Below, piece after piece: positions 48,661 through 60,577 of a DNA stretch of 64,000 nucleotides; positions within the stretch are counted from its first letter, which is position 1, and each line of letters starts with the position of its first letter. The notes beneath the pieces are model-generated. The model was not told the DNA's origin and did no database searches. It saw nothing but the letters and a program-made list of their open reading frames with translations. The DNA is taken from assembly GCA_016703965.1 (NCBI GenBank), contig JADJBB010000005.1:1-64000 (forward strand). Direction: 5' to 3'. The position numbers and the translations under genes were made by a program. This DNA comes from Acidobacteriota bacterium. GTDB lineage: Bacteria > Acidobacteriota > Blastocatellia > Pyrinomonadales > Pyrinomonadaceae.

Positions 48661-48688
48661 TGTTATATGAACGGACGTTCATATAACA
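48661..48688. promoter_or_regulatory. 12-4-12 palindromic operator of the ArsR-family repressor
   Basis: Perfect inverted arms TGTTATATGAAC and GTTCATATAACA with spacer GGAC, ending 8 bp before the repressor start. The AxATGAAC...GTTCATxT core is the classic ArsR/SmtB operator type. Divergent genes on the plus strand, if any, would share it. Confidence 0.8.
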
Positions 48689-48877
48689 ATGACATCAATA
48701 AGAAAGATGAAAAAAAATGCTTTGTGCTTGCAACAAAAAGGGCATCGTCAATAACGATCCCCAACAGGCTTACGCGGAACGTCTCACCCAAAATTCACTC
48801 AACGCAAAACTAGATGATGATCAGACAGGCGAGCAAACGGCGACGACTTACATAACGCGATATTGGAATGTCTTTTT

Positions 48878-49234
48878 TCATTGGATAAAGATCAAAAGAA
48901 CCCCACACGGGTCCCAAACGTGGCAGATCTTTGTATCACCGATCATTTCGGGTTCTGCGATGCGGGCATCGCTGTATTTGTTTTCGTCGAGAACTTTCTT
49001 AATGTGTTCGAACCACTCCTGAACGTCTTCGACATCGAACTTCATCATAAAGTTCTCCGCCCAATCCTTGACGTAATAATTCTGCAACCGAAACACCGCA
49101 CCGCCGAGACGACAATCCATTGTCCCGCCCCAACCCTCAGTTAACTCAAATCCAAGTGCAGCGTAGAAACTCTTTGAGATCGCGAAATCCTCGGCGGGCA
49201 CGTAGATAACAAGTTCTTTTATAGTTGGCTTCAT
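48878..49234 (-). CDS. VOC-superfamily (glyoxalase/bleomycin resistance) protein
   Basis: 118 residues: IKELVIYVPAEDFAISKSFY, YAALGFELTEGWGG, LQNYYVKDWAENFMMKFDVE and a C-terminal HVWDPCGVLLIFIQ. This is the normal length and strand order of a one-domain VOC protein. Members of this subgroup often occur in metal or antibiotic resistance regions, but the ligand is unknown. An intrinsic terminator of the upstream cysteine-rich gene lies between the two genes. Confidence 0.85.
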   Translation of the reverse strand: MKPTIKELVIYVPAEDFAISKSFYAALGFELTEGWGGTMDCRLGGAVFRLQNYYVKDWAENFMMKFDVEDVQEWFEHIKKVLDENKYSDARIAEPEMIGDTKICHVWDPCGVLLIFIQ

Positions 49235-49242
49235 ATTAGATA

Positions 49243-49264
49243 AAAGAGGCCCCGAAGCCTCTTT
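49243..49264 (-). terminator. rho-independent terminator after the cysteine-rich gene
   Basis: Stem AAAGAGGC / GCCTCTTT with loop CCCGAA, followed on the minus strand by TTTTATC. It closes the transcript coming from the cysteine-rich gene. The VOC gene just beyond must use its own promoter or read-through. Confidence 0.7.
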
Positions 49265-49284
49265 ATTAGTCGTAAAATTAACGG

Positions 49285-49641
49285 TTATACAGCGGGTGTG
49301 TCTTTCTTTTCCTTGTCCTTTTTACAGCAGCCGCAGCAGCAGTCTTCGTCGGAAACGACCATTACGACGTTTTTCATTTCAGGATTGGTTTGAACCGGCT
49401 TCTTGTCGACCGTTTTCTTCTTCATCGGGCACGAATCGCCTTTGCAGCAATCGCAGTTGTCACAGCACGAAGCTGTTTCTTTTCCCGAAGCGTTTTTCTT
49501 CTTTATCGGGCAGGAGTCCCCGCTGCAGCAGCACGATATTGCCGTTTTCGACGAAGTATTTGTCGAAGTGAAAGCAAATGCAACGATCCCGAGTCACATG
49601 ACCATGACCGCTACAATTGTTAATATGACTTTCTTTTTCAT
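49285..49641 (-). CDS. cysteine-rich exported protein with in-frame TGA in the signal segment
   Basis: The reading frame from the ATG at 49641 (AGAGGAG upstream) gives MKKKVILTIVAVMVM, a TGA codon, then LGIVAFAFTS and a Cys-rich domain of about 90 residues. It has 15 cysteines and two copies of a motif, CCxGDSCP(I/M)KKK, plus a run DCCCGCCKKDKEKK near the C-terminus. The hydrophobic N-terminus is a signal peptide or lipoprotein-like leader. The TGA must be an error, a stop that kills the gene, or a recoded codon. Coding composition continues strongly after it. A metal-buffering role in the periplasm is suggested by composition and neighbours. No family recognised. Confidence 0.65.
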
Positions 49642-49723
49642 GATTACTCCTCTTTTATTTAGAAATTATTAATGCAGCCGAAACGCATAGAGCGTCGGCA
49701 TTAGTGAACGCGCAAAAATACTT

Positions 49724-50146
49724 CTAAATACGAAAGACACAGTTCCTGATAAAAGTGCCGTGTCTGTCGGGCGTCCGCTTGTGAAACGCGGGGAATGAAG
49801 TTGTGATCTTAGTGACTGTGGGAAGTGTGAACTTTATGGCGACAACTGTCAGTGCCGGGGCAATCTGCTTTTCGGTTTGGTTGATCTTTCGCGATTTGTC
49901 GAAGACTATCGGCAAGAAACCGCAGCAGTCCATGCTGCTCTCGTCGGTGAGACCAATAACCGGACTGTTCGCTTGCTTTGCCTTATCGGAATGCTCGGAC
50001 ATCTTAGCCAACGGGCAAGATTCCATGTCCATCGACTGGCCGTTAAGCGTTTCGCAGCAAAACAAAAAGACGAATCCACTCAACCACAACGCCATGAATC
50101 CGGCGAAGGTCTTGTGCGCGATCTTCTTTACTGTTTTAGCTTTCAT
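49724..50146 (-). CDS. exported hypothetical protein of the metal cluster
   Basis: 140 residues with an N-terminal helix (FAGFMALWLSGFVFLFCCET). It then carries NGQSMDMESCPLAKMSEHSD and SSMDCCGFLPIVFDKSRKI, sites with Met, Cys and His that could hold copper or another soft metal. The C-terminus is basic and aromatic. Proteins of this look occur with copper-efflux genes; function unknown. Confidence 0.65.
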   Translation of the reverse strand: MKAKTVKKIAHKTFAGFMALWLSGFVFLFCCETLNGQSMDMESCPLAKMSEHSDKAKQANSPVIGLTDESSMDCCGFLPIVFDKSRKINQTEKQIAPALTVVAIKFTLPTVTKITTSFPAFHKRTPDRHGTFIRNCVFRI

Positions 50147-50197
50147 ACAACCTGCCCTGATAATATCAGGGACTGCAAACTTTCAGCATTTGATCTG

Positions 50198-50558
50198 CTA
50201 CCGTGCTGTGTCTAGAATCTTCTTCAAATCGTCAGGAACCGGCATTGATTTGAAAAACCACACGTTAGCTCCGCCCGTGTTGCCGGTTGGATAGATGCCG
50301 AAAGGCGTTTTGGTCGAGGCTCCGATAAGCCGAACGATCTGTCCCCCAAATCTCGCGAGGCGAACGCTGCCTGACCGCGAGCTTAAACATTCGCCAATGG
50401 ATGCAAGTGTGCTGATAGGTCGATGCCTGACCTAGAACGTGAGCGCGTTCGAGGTGATGAAAGGCTAAATTCAAGTCGCCGCTTTCAACAAGCGATTCAG
50501 CCAATGTTAACTCTTGAGAAATTGCGGTTGCCAACACTTTGCTGTTCTCGGTTTTCAT
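50198..50558 (-). CDS. DUF3703-family protein, frameshifted
   Basis: N-terminal part: LAESLVESGDLNLAFHHLER, AHVLGQASTYQHTCIHWRMF, KLAVRQRSPREIWG. One G is missing in a G-run near 50345. In the next frame the family's C-terminus follows: QIVRLIGASTKTPFGIYPTG, NTGGANVWFFKSMPVPDDLK and a stop at 50198. DUF3703 proteins (about 115 residues) are common in heavy-metal resistance clusters; function unknown. The start overlaps the preceding small membrane gene. Confidence 0.78.
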
Positions 50559-50706
50559 TTTGAGCCTCCTTCGAACGCCTCTCTGATAGCTTACCGAGAA
50601 GAAAACCTATTCCTACTAACAGGGCGATAATCAGTAAGCTTACACCTACGAAAATTATAAGCTGATGCTGCGTAAAAACATGAAAAAAGTCTGTTTCTTG
50701 TTCCAT
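50497..50706 (-). CDS. small single-helix membrane protein
   Basis: 69 residues from the ATG at 50706: MEQETDFFHVFTQHQLIIFV, one helix (VGVSLLIIALLVGIGFLLG) and a charged tail with KLSERRSKEAQNENREQ. It starts 7 bp after the CDF exporter stop and overlaps the DUF3703 gene by about 60 bp. It may be an accessory to the CDF transporter; no motif is known. Confidence 0.6.
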   Translation of the reverse strand: MEQETDFFHVFTQHQLIIFVGVSLLIIALLVGIGFLLGKLSERRSKEAQNENREQQSVGNRNFSRVNIG

Positions 50707-50713
50707 TGCGTTC

Positions 50714-51610
50714 TTAAATATGTGTCTCGTGACACGCAAAGCCCTCGCGTTCGGTTTGGGCGGTTACGTGTGCGATCTTAAATTCGCTCGTGCATGAATT
50801 GTGGACACGTTGCAGAACGTCGTCGTGCTCTGCTCCGTCGGCAAGCACGGCGTGGACGCTCAAGGCATTTACGCCAGACGTAAGCGACCATACGTGTAGA
50901 TCGTGAATCTCCGCGACGCCTTCGATCTTAGAAAGTTTGTCTCGCACATTAGCTATGTTTACGTCAGACGGCGTACCTTCTAGCAAGACAGCAACGGCAT
51001 CTTTTAGCAACGCCCACGTTCGCGGCAAGATAAACAGGCCGATTCCCGCCGAAATTAACGGATCGGCGTAATACCAGCCGGTCGTGAGCATGATTATTCC
51101 AGCGATTATCACACCGACAGACGTGAGCGTGTCCGAAAGAACCTCATAATATGCGCCTTTCATGTTCAGGCTTTCTTTGGAACCGGAACGCAGAACAACC
51201 ATCCCGACAATATTGACCACCAACCCAATCGATGCGACGCCGATCATCACCGCACTCTGCACTTCGGGCGGGTTCAGAAACCGCTGATAGGCTTCGTAGA
51301 GAATATAAATTGAGATAAGGATCAGTACGATGGCGTTAGTGAGGGCCGCGAGTATCTCTACGCGATAAAAGCCGTAGGTGCGTTCCGGCGATGCTGGCTT
51401 TTCTGCGAACCATATTGCTAACAATGCTAGCCCGACGCCCGCAACATCCGTCAACATATGCCCTGCGTCCGCAAGAAGAGCGAGACTGCCCGTCCAAAAC
51501 CCGCCGATCACCTCTACTATCAAGTAGAAAAACGTCAGGCAAAAAACGATCATCAAGGGCTTTTTATTTCTGCCCGCCGCCGAAATCTCGTGTCCGTGTC
51601 CCTTTCCCAT
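50714..51610 (-). CDS. cation diffusion facilitator, CzcD/ZitB-type
   Basis: 298 residues from the ATG at 51610 (GAGGAAAG upstream). Six helices. The metal site of helix 2 is LALLADAGHMLTDVAGVGLA (D/H...HxxxD), and helix 5 has YEVLSDTLTSVGVIIAGIIM. The cytoplasmic C-terminal domain contains GVAEIHDLHVWSLTSGVNAL and HVTAQTEREGFACH. Exports zinc, cadmium or cobalt against protons. It lies 8 bp downstream of the P-type ATPase gene. Confidence 0.92.
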   Translation of the reverse strand: MGKGHGHEISAAGRNKKPLMIVFCLTFFYLIVEVIGGFWTGSLALLADAGHMLTDVAGVGLALLAIWFAEKPASPERTYGFYRVEILAALTNAIVLILISIYILYEAYQRFLNPPEVQSAVMIGVASIGLVVNIVGMVVLRSGSKESLNMKGAYYEVLSDTLTSVGVIIAGIIMLTTGWYYADPLISAGIGLFILPRTWALLKDAVAVLLEGTPSDVNIANVRDKLSKIEGVAEIHDLHVWSLTSGVNALSVHAVLADGAEHDDVLQRVHNSCTSEFKIAHVTAQTEREGFACHETHI

Positions 51611-51618
51611 TTCTTTCC

Positions 51619-53601
<1,983 letters not shown>

Positions 53602-53904
53602 TCAATTCGGTCTAGGGACAAATTCGCCACATTCATGAGCGTCTAAATAGTTAAATACCTCGCTGATCCAAGATTTACCGTTGTACGGGCGCTTGCCCGT
53701 GTTTGCCATCGCGATAGCGCTTCTTGTCACAAAAGCCTCGGTCATGATCCTTGGTTGTGACGGCGGACTTTCTACCGTCCCGCCCGCTCGATGATCTTGT
53801 TCGAGTTCGCCGCGATCAGCGATACGCCGCGACATTTGGAAAAGTAATCGATCTCCGCACGTGCAAACTACATAAATGGCATGTAAGGCAAGGCCTTGTC
53901 CCAT
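53602..53904 (-). CDS. uncertain open frame upstream of the P-type ATPase
   Basis: 100-residue open frame, MGQGLALHAIYVVCTCGDRL to ECGEFVPRPN. The stop directly abuts the ATPase start (TGAATG), which would suit coupling. I do not recognise it, and other frames of the same stretch also look partly coding (for example KCRGVSLIAANSNKIIERAG), so indels may scramble it. Treat as unresolved. Confidence 0.3.
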   Translation of the reverse strand: MGQGLALHAIYVVCTCGDRLLFQMSRRIADRGELEQDHRAGGTVESPPSQPRIMTEAFVTRSAIAMANTGKRPYNGKSWISEVFNYLDAHECGEFVPRPN

Positions 53905-53918
53905 AACAGCTGCCTATT

Positions 53919-54119
53919 TCAAAACCTAAATCTCCGACTATTACGTCTTTTTTCTGCCTTCATTCGCCCTAGTCGTTTATACCGGCTCTCTCTTTTTTCG
54001 CTAGGATGCGTTTTGATCCCATGCTTATTCAAATAGAGCATTAGCCAAACTAGACCAAGAATCAGGCCTGTTCCGATCACCGCTCCGACAAGCATTTGAA
54101 AAGGCCGTTCAGAAAACAT
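53919..54119 (-). CDS. small single-helix basic membrane protein
   Basis: 66 residues: a helix at about 8-29 (MLVGAVIGTGLILGLVWLML), then a strongly basic tail (SEKRESRYKRLGRMKAEKRR). It lies between the PII-like gene and the P-type ATPase region on the same strand. No family recognised. Confidence 0.5.
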   Translation of the reverse strand: MFSERPFQMLVGAVIGTGLILGLVWLMLYLNKHGIKTHPSEKRESRYKRLGRMKAEKRRNSRRFRF

Positions 54120-54129
54120 CTTGGTTCGC

Positions 54130-54427
54130 TCAAATCAACGTGGCCGCTTCAATTGGAACGACCGTTATTATTCCATCGCCCTTCTTTCCTGTGTGCGTTG
54201 TGCTTAATTGCCGCAACGATCTCGTCGGCCATTTCGTCACTTACCGCGATCTCAATCCGTTTGTTCGCCTTGAACGGATCGAGTGAGTCGTATGTTCCGG
54301 TACCCATTCGCTGGCCAAATCCTTCGGAATCTATCAAGGTCATTCCCGGAAAGCCTTCGATGTTTTCAAAGGCCGTTACGATCTTCTCTACCGTGAATGG
54401 CCGCACTATTGCGATTATCAGTTTCAT
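54130..54427 (-). CDS. PII-like protein of the metal-efflux operon, frameshifted near its end
   Basis: About 98 residues. Start KLIIAIVRPFTVEKIVTAFE, then EGFPGMTLIDSEGFGQRMGT and RIEIAVSDEMADEIVAAIKH, the fold of GlnB/GlnK and related PII-like proteins, with a short T-loop. A shift near 54190 spoils the end; one frame over it reads GDGIITVVPIEAATLI, the standard PII C-terminus, to a stop at 54130. The Tyr of nitrogen PII proteins is not evident. It follows the RND pump gene directly (2-bp gap, GGAGGAA), a position typical of the PII-like proteins of Cus/Czc operons. Probably a ligand or metal sensor of the pump. Confidence 0.8.
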
Positions 54428-54429
54428 TG

Positions 54430-57400
54430 TTATTCCTCCGTGAACTCTCCTTCCACGTCCTTTTCAAACCACGCATAAAGCGTCGGCAGGATCAATAGGG
54501 TCAACAGCGTTGATGTTATGAGTCCGCCAATTACAACTGTCGCAAGCGGGCGTTGAACTTCCGCACCCGCCGATGTTGCCAGAGCCATCGGGATAAATCC
54601 AAGACTCGCAACGAGAGCAGTCATCAGAACCGGACGCAAACGGGTCATTGAGCCTTCGTTAACGGCTTCGATCACGGATTTTCCTTCTTCGCGTAGATGA
54701 TTGATAAAACTTATCATCACGACGCCGTTCAATACCGCAACGCCAAATAAGGCGATAAATCCCACGCCCGCCGAGATCGAAAACGGCATTCCGCGAAGTG
54801 CGAGTGCAACCACACCGCCGACAATCGCGAACGGAATCCCGGTGTAGATCATTAAGGCCTGCTTTGCCGAACCGAAGGTCGAGAACAGCATTACAAAGAT
54901 CAGGAACAACGCGATCGGTACGACGATCAACAGGCGGTTGGTCGCACGTTCGAGATTTTCGAACGCTCCACCCCACTGGAGATAATATCCAGGCGGCAAT
55001 TTCACTTCTGTTCCTATCTTTTCCTTTGCCTCGGCGACGAAACTTGCAATATCGCGGTCGCGTACGTTGGTCGAGACGACTATCCTTCGCCGTGTAGCCT
55101 CGCGGGAGATCTGCGCCGCACCCTCGACCAGAGCAATGTCGGCGACCTGTGCGAGCGGGACACGCTGACCATTTGGGGCCGTTAGGATCAACGCCCGAAC
55201 CGATTCGACAGACTTACTAGAGTCCTCATTCAACCGCAGGACTATATCGAAACGCTGTTCGCCCTCAAAAACCTCGCCCGCTTTCTGGCCCGCAAAGATC
55301 GACTCGACCAGCTCATTTACATTCTCAACGTTTAAACCATAGCGGGCTATCGCCGCACGGTCCGGTTTGATCTGTAGCTGCGGCAAGCCCGTCGTGACCT
55401 CGACCTTTGTCTCCTCCGCACCATTGACCTTCGCAAGAGTTCTTTCGATCTCTTCGCCTTTTTCTGCCAGAACTTCAAGGTCGTCTCCAAAGAGCTTTAC
55501 GGCAAGATCCCCTCGTGTTCCCGCGATAAGTTCATTTACGCGCATTTCGATAGGCTGTAGATATTCTAAAGAAGCCGCTCCCGGAACTTCCGATTCAAGC
55601 TTTTTCGACATTTCTTCGATCAATTTTTCTTTAGACCACCCCGACTTCCATTCATCAATCGGATGGAGCATCACGAAAACGTCGCATTGATTTAGACTCA
55701 TCGAATCCGTCGCGACTGCTGGAGCACCGCATTTAGAGACGACTGTCTTGACCTCAGGAAAGCCTTTGAGGGACTTTTCCACTTGGGTAGTTACAACCAT
55801 CGATTGTTCGAGCGAGACGCTAGGTAAAAGCTGCATTCCAACCAAAAGGTCGCCCTCATCAAGGCGCGGGATAAACTCTCCGCCGAGATAGGGGAAAACG
55901 ATTCCCGAAATGATAACGGTCGTTACAGCTATTGCCAGAACTTGTGAGCGGAACTTCATTACGAATGCAAGCGAAGGCTGATAGATGTGCTTTGCCCAAC
56001 GGATCAAAAAGCTTTCTTTCTCCGAAACATTGCCGCGAAGTATCAATGCAAGCATTGCCGGTACGTAGGTCAGCGACAGAAGCAATGAACCAAGAAGCGC
56101 AAAGATAACCGTCAAAGCCATCGGTACGAACATCTTGCCCTCGATGCCGCGAAGGCTGAGGATCGGCAAATACACGATGCCGATGATCGCCACTGCGAAA
56201 ACTACGGGACGCGCGACTTCGAGACAGGCTTCGAGAATCGTGCGCTCCGGCGGCTCACGTGATCCTTCGTGCTGCGCCTCCGCTCGGCGACGAACAACGT
56301 TCTCGACCATTACTACCGCCCCGTCAACTATCAACCCAAAATCCAGTGCACCCAGACTCATCAGGTTTCCTGATACGTTGAAAATTCTCATCAGAATCGC
56401 GGCAAATAACATCGAAAGCGGAATGATCGTCGCAACCAACAATGCTCCACGCCAGTTTCCCAGTAGCACCAGCAAAACCAAGATCACAAGTGCCGCACCT
56501 TCCAGTAGATTTTTTTCCACCGTCGCGATCGCCCTTTTGACTAGAGAAGTCCGGTCGTAGAATGGCTCGATGGTTACGCCCTTCGGCAGAGTTTTGCTGA
56601 TCTCATCGATCTTCGCCTGGACGCGTTCGGCAACTACGCGGGAATTTTCGCCTTTCAGCATAATCGCTATACCCGAAACGATCTCGCCTTCTCCGTTGGC
56701 AGAAGCTGCACCCTGTCGGATACTTTGCCCCTCGACAACTTCGCCGAGATCGCGGACAAATATCGGAACACCTTCCTTGCCGGTTTTGACCACGATGTTG
56801 GTAATGTCGTCCATCTTTTCGACAAGACCAACGCCTCGCAACAAATACTGCTCCGCACCTTTTTGAATATAACCGCCGCCGACCGTGCCGTTATTTGCGG
56901 TCACCGCCTCGTGAACATCATGCAGCGTCAATCCGTAGGATTGCAGCTTTTCGGGCGATAGACGCACCTCATACTGTTTGCCGTAGCCGCCGTGCGAATT
57001 GACTTCGGTCACACCCGGAACGCCCATCAACTGTCGGCGAATATTCCAGTCGTGGATCGTCCTGAGGTCGGTCGCCGTGTAATTGCTTCCCGGTTCGGCG
57101 CGGACTTCGTATTGGTAGATCTCTCCCAAGCCTGTTGCTATCGGCCCCATCTCCGGCGAGCCGATGCCCGGTGGAATGTTTTCGCGGGCGGTTGCCATGC
57201 GTTCGAGAATTAGCTGACGAGCGAAATAAATGTCGGTCGATTCTTCGAAAACGATAGTGACGTTCGAGATTCCGAACTTCGAAACCGAGCGTATTTCTTC
57301 GACTCCCGGAATTCCCGACATCGCAACCTCGATGGGGAAGGTGATCTGCCGTTCGATCTCAAGCGGCGCGAGGCTCGGAGCGTTGGTCAATACCTGGACC

Positions 57401-57536
57401 TGAACATTCGTCACATCAGGCACGGCATCGATTGGTAAATTTATAAGGCTATACGCGCCCGCCGCCGCCATGATCGCAACGAGCAAAGAACGATCAGCTT
57501 TTGAGCAATGGAAAATCTTATTAATGCGTTGATCAT
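54430..57536 (-). CDS. heavy-metal efflux RND pump (CusA/CzcA family)
   Basis: About 1035 residues, inner-membrane proton-driven exporter. Start at 57536 (MINALIRFSIAQKLIVL); one T is missing near 57490, so the intact frame begins only at VAIMAAAGAYSLINLPIDAV. Seen: the porter domain VPDVTNVQVQVLTNAPSLAP, helix 4 with LDFGLIVDGAVVMVENVVRR (the HME-RND proton relay), ASLEYLQPIEMRVNELIAGT and helix 10 GVAVLNGVVMISFINHLREE. It forms a tripartite pump with the adaptor and outer-membrane gene directly upstream. Copper/silver versus zinc/cobalt cannot be settled without structural comparison; the rest of the cluster favours divalent metals. Confidence 0.9.
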
Positions 57537-57540
57537 ATTT

Positions 57541-59039
57541 TTAGTGATCGTCCCCCATTGCACCTTTTTCAAGCTGTGTCTTTAAGGTGAAACTGCCTTT
57601 CGTCACAACCTTTTCGCCAAGCTTTAATCCTTCAATAACTTTCGTGTAACCGTTTATATCTGCCCCGGCCTCGATCTCGCGCACTTCATAAGCGCCCGGC
57701 TCGTCGTCGCGCGGAACAAAGACGACGGTTTTGTCACCCGTTCGCTGGACTGCGGATGATGGCACAACCAACTCTTCGCCGCTCTCCGCATTCGTTCCCG
57801 TATAGAAACCCACCTCCGCGAACATTCCTGCCCGAAGCTTTCCGTTCGAATTTGGAACCTCAAGCCGCACACGTCCGGTTCGGGTCGTTTCATCCAATTG
57901 CGGGTCAATGTAGGAAACGCGACCGCTGACCGTTCCGATAGCGGGCGACGTAATTTCTGCGACCGAACCGACACGAAGCCTTGCCATACTTGTTTCCGGC
58001 ACATTTGCGATCACGTAAACCGTTCCCAGATTCGAGATCGAAAAATTGGAGTCGCCGCCTCTATACCCGCTCCAGCGTTAAACTTTCTTTCTGTGACAAC
58101 ACCAGAAAGCGGCGATCTCAGAGAAACAAGCGACGTGTCGCTACGATGATCGTCCGGCTTGCCCGACTCGACAGGAACACCAAGCGCCCGCATTTCGTCC
58201 TCGATATGCCGCAGATCGACCTGGGCCGTTTCGACCTCGGCTCTCGCTTCCTGCAATTCTTTGTTGAGAGCGATATTGGACTGAAAATCAAAGTCCGCCT
58301 TCGCAGTTTTGTAAACTGTTTCTGCTGCGATCAAATCTTTTCCAGCACCCGCCCCGAGTTCGATAAGTCGCCTCGTTCGCTTCAACGTAGCTTCGGCCTC
58401 ATCGAGCTTAGCTTTTGCCTGTAGTACAGCTACGCGGTTCTCAGATTTTTGCACACGCGTCAGATTTCGCTGAACTAGCTCATATTTAGTTTTAGCCTCG
58501 TGCATTTTGCCGTGCATCTGCGCGAGTTGCGGACTCGAAATAACGGCAAGCACGGCTCCCTTTTGCACATTGTCACCAACACCGTAGAAAACTCTCTCGA
58601 TTCTTCCGCCAACTAATGCCGTCGCCATCTCGGTCGTCTCAGGATTCAATTCGACCGCACCCGTAACCATTAATCGGGCAATTGCCGGTCGTTGAGTGAC
58701 GGTTTCCGTGACGATACCGGCGGACTCGATCATCTCAGGATCGAGCTTAACTTCTTTGCCTTTCTCGTCCTCAGAATGTCCCGGCTCTTCCTTATGTTCC
58801 TCGCCGGTAGCTTTATCTCCGCTTGCGGAGTTTTTGTTAACGATCCACGCAATTCCAATTATCGCGATAAGACCGACGACCGCCGCCGTGATGATCCACG
58901 CCCTGGCTGATTTAGCTGTACCGGGCCGCGTAGACTCGACTTTGAGATCTGCCGAATCCAGATTGTTCTCAAGACGTTCAAGCTCTGCTTCGTCGTTTCT
59001 TTCGTACTCGTTTGGTTCTGCGATATTCTTGTTTGACAT
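57541..59039 (-). CDS. RND-pump periplasmic adaptor (CzcB/CusB family), frameshifted
   Basis: About 497 residues. N-terminal part: membrane helix AWIITAAVVGLIAIIGIAWI, an acidic His/Glu linker (EEHKEEPGHSEDEKGKE), the start of the barrel-sandwich domain (VGGRIERVFYGVGDNVQKG) and the helical hairpin (EAKTKYELVQRNLTRVQKSE). After a one-base shift near 58015 the beta-barrel follows: TVYVIANVPETSMARLRVGS, VSYIDPQLDETTRTGRVRLE and ETVKGSFTL-like end residues. Upstream of the pump gene by 4 bp, it connects pump and outer-membrane channel. Confidence 0.87.
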
Positions 59040-59052
59040 AACTTCTTCAGAT

Positions 59053-60429
59053 TTACAGTGTGATTCCTAGTGCAATAAAAAGATCCGCCCGCCCGATAGC
59101 GTTCCGTCAGAGTCTCGGTCAGATCACGGTTGGCATCCAACAATCTGCGCTGTTCCGCAATTAGATCGGTAATCTTGAGTTCTCCCAGTTCATAAACTCT
59201 TCTAATGGTTTCAATGTTTTGACGCGAGCGGCAGCACGGCGGTTTCGAGGTCATTAGGGATCGGTTGGCCGCTTCGATCCGTTGAAATGCAACAGTAATC
59301 TCGTTCTTAATAAACTGCTCGGCAAACGCACGGCGTTCCTGAGCCTGGCGTATCGTGATCGCCGCTTCCGCCTTTGCTCCCTGATTCTTGTTGAATAGCG
59401 GCAGCAATTTGCAACACCAAAGGTTAGCGATCGATCGCGATCCTGCGGAAATGGGCCGGTCGGTAGATCGATGGATGAACGTCCCTGAGTGTAACGGGTA
59501 TAAGCAGTTAGATCCGGCCTGCTCTGAGAATTGATCAGCCGCAGACCGGCGCAAGCTGCTCGTCTAGCTCTGCAAGCCGAATCTCCGGCCGGTTGCGCAA
59601 ACCGACGGCAATACCTGTGTCGATGGAGGGTGGAAGTGACGGGAGAGTCGCCGTTGATATATCTTCGCGAAGTTTGAAAGGCGCTTGCGGCTCGACTCCG
59701 GCGTAGAATCTCAATCGTGTCAGTGCGGCCTGCAGCCGTCCCTCAACTAACTGCCGGCGGGCCCGCAGCCGCTCAACCTCGGTTTGCAGAAGGCTAAGTT
59801 CGAGCGGCGGTGTCTCGCCTTCGTTTACGCGGATCTGCACAAACTCGACGGTCCGCACGTCAAGACTTAGCAATTCCTCTGACACCTGTAGCTCACGCAA
59901 TGCCGCGAGGGCTTCGGTGTAAGACACAAATATCTGACTCGCCAGAGTTCGCTGCCGGGCAGTGATCTCAGCCTCTCGCAAGGTGATTTCGGCATTTGCC
60001 ACATCAATGCGCCGCTGCCGTCGCCCGAATAGTTCGAGTGGAACCGCGATCCCGGCGCTGAACTGGCTGTCACCGGGCGACCCGGCCAGACGGCCGGAAC
60101 TTTGTTCAACCTCAAGCGTCGGATTTGGCCGCAGCCCAGCCTGGGTCAGGCGAGCCCTGGCTTTATCGACTTCGAGACGGGCGATCTTTATGTCGCCGTT
60201 TGTTTCAAACGCAAGTCTGATAATCTCAGCCAGCGACATACCGTCCGTCTGACTATAATAATTTGGCACCAACAGAATCGTGGAAAGCGTTGGTTCTGAT
60301 GGGAATGTCGCCCGTCGAGGGAGTTGAATCTCTTCCAACTATTGCTACCTGCGACTGACCAAAACTAGTACTTGTTAAGATGGCAACTGCCAAAAGTAAC
60401 GCCAACGGCACGTCTACCAAAAAGAACAT
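59053..60429 (-). CDS. RND-pump outer-membrane channel (CzcC/TolC family), frameshifted
   Basis: About 430 residues in pieces. Signal peptide PLALLLAVAILTSTSFGQSQ starting near 60429. Then MSLAEIIRLAFETNGDIKIA, the first helical hairpin (LEVDKARARLTQAGLRPNPT, AEITLREAEITARQRTLASQ), IDTGIAVGLRNRPEIRLAEL, and a second repeat with IRQAQERRAFAEQFIKNEIT, TIRRVYELGELKITDLIAEQ and LLDANRDLTETLTERYRA. The end reads LFIALGITL one frame over, with a stop at 59053. Frame breaks near 60340, 59540, 59400, 59230 and 59085. This forms the outer-membrane tunnel of the tripartite pump. Confidence 0.82.
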
Positions 60430-60577
60430 ACATAAACCTGATCCTTAATTAGAAACTGGAAAATCTCGCTTGTCTCCCGGCAATAAGCTAGGATAAAAAG
60501 CAGTCGTTTCGATTGAAAGAATTAGGCTGTTCTAGGCGGACGGAAGAGTTGAGTTAGGCTTGAATTAGAATACCGTC

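Noticed and set aside
49591..49600. TGA in the cysteine-rich protein read as selenocysteine
   Set aside because: It falls inside a hydrophobic signal segment and I see no SECIS-like hairpin directly after it; an error or true stop is more likely.
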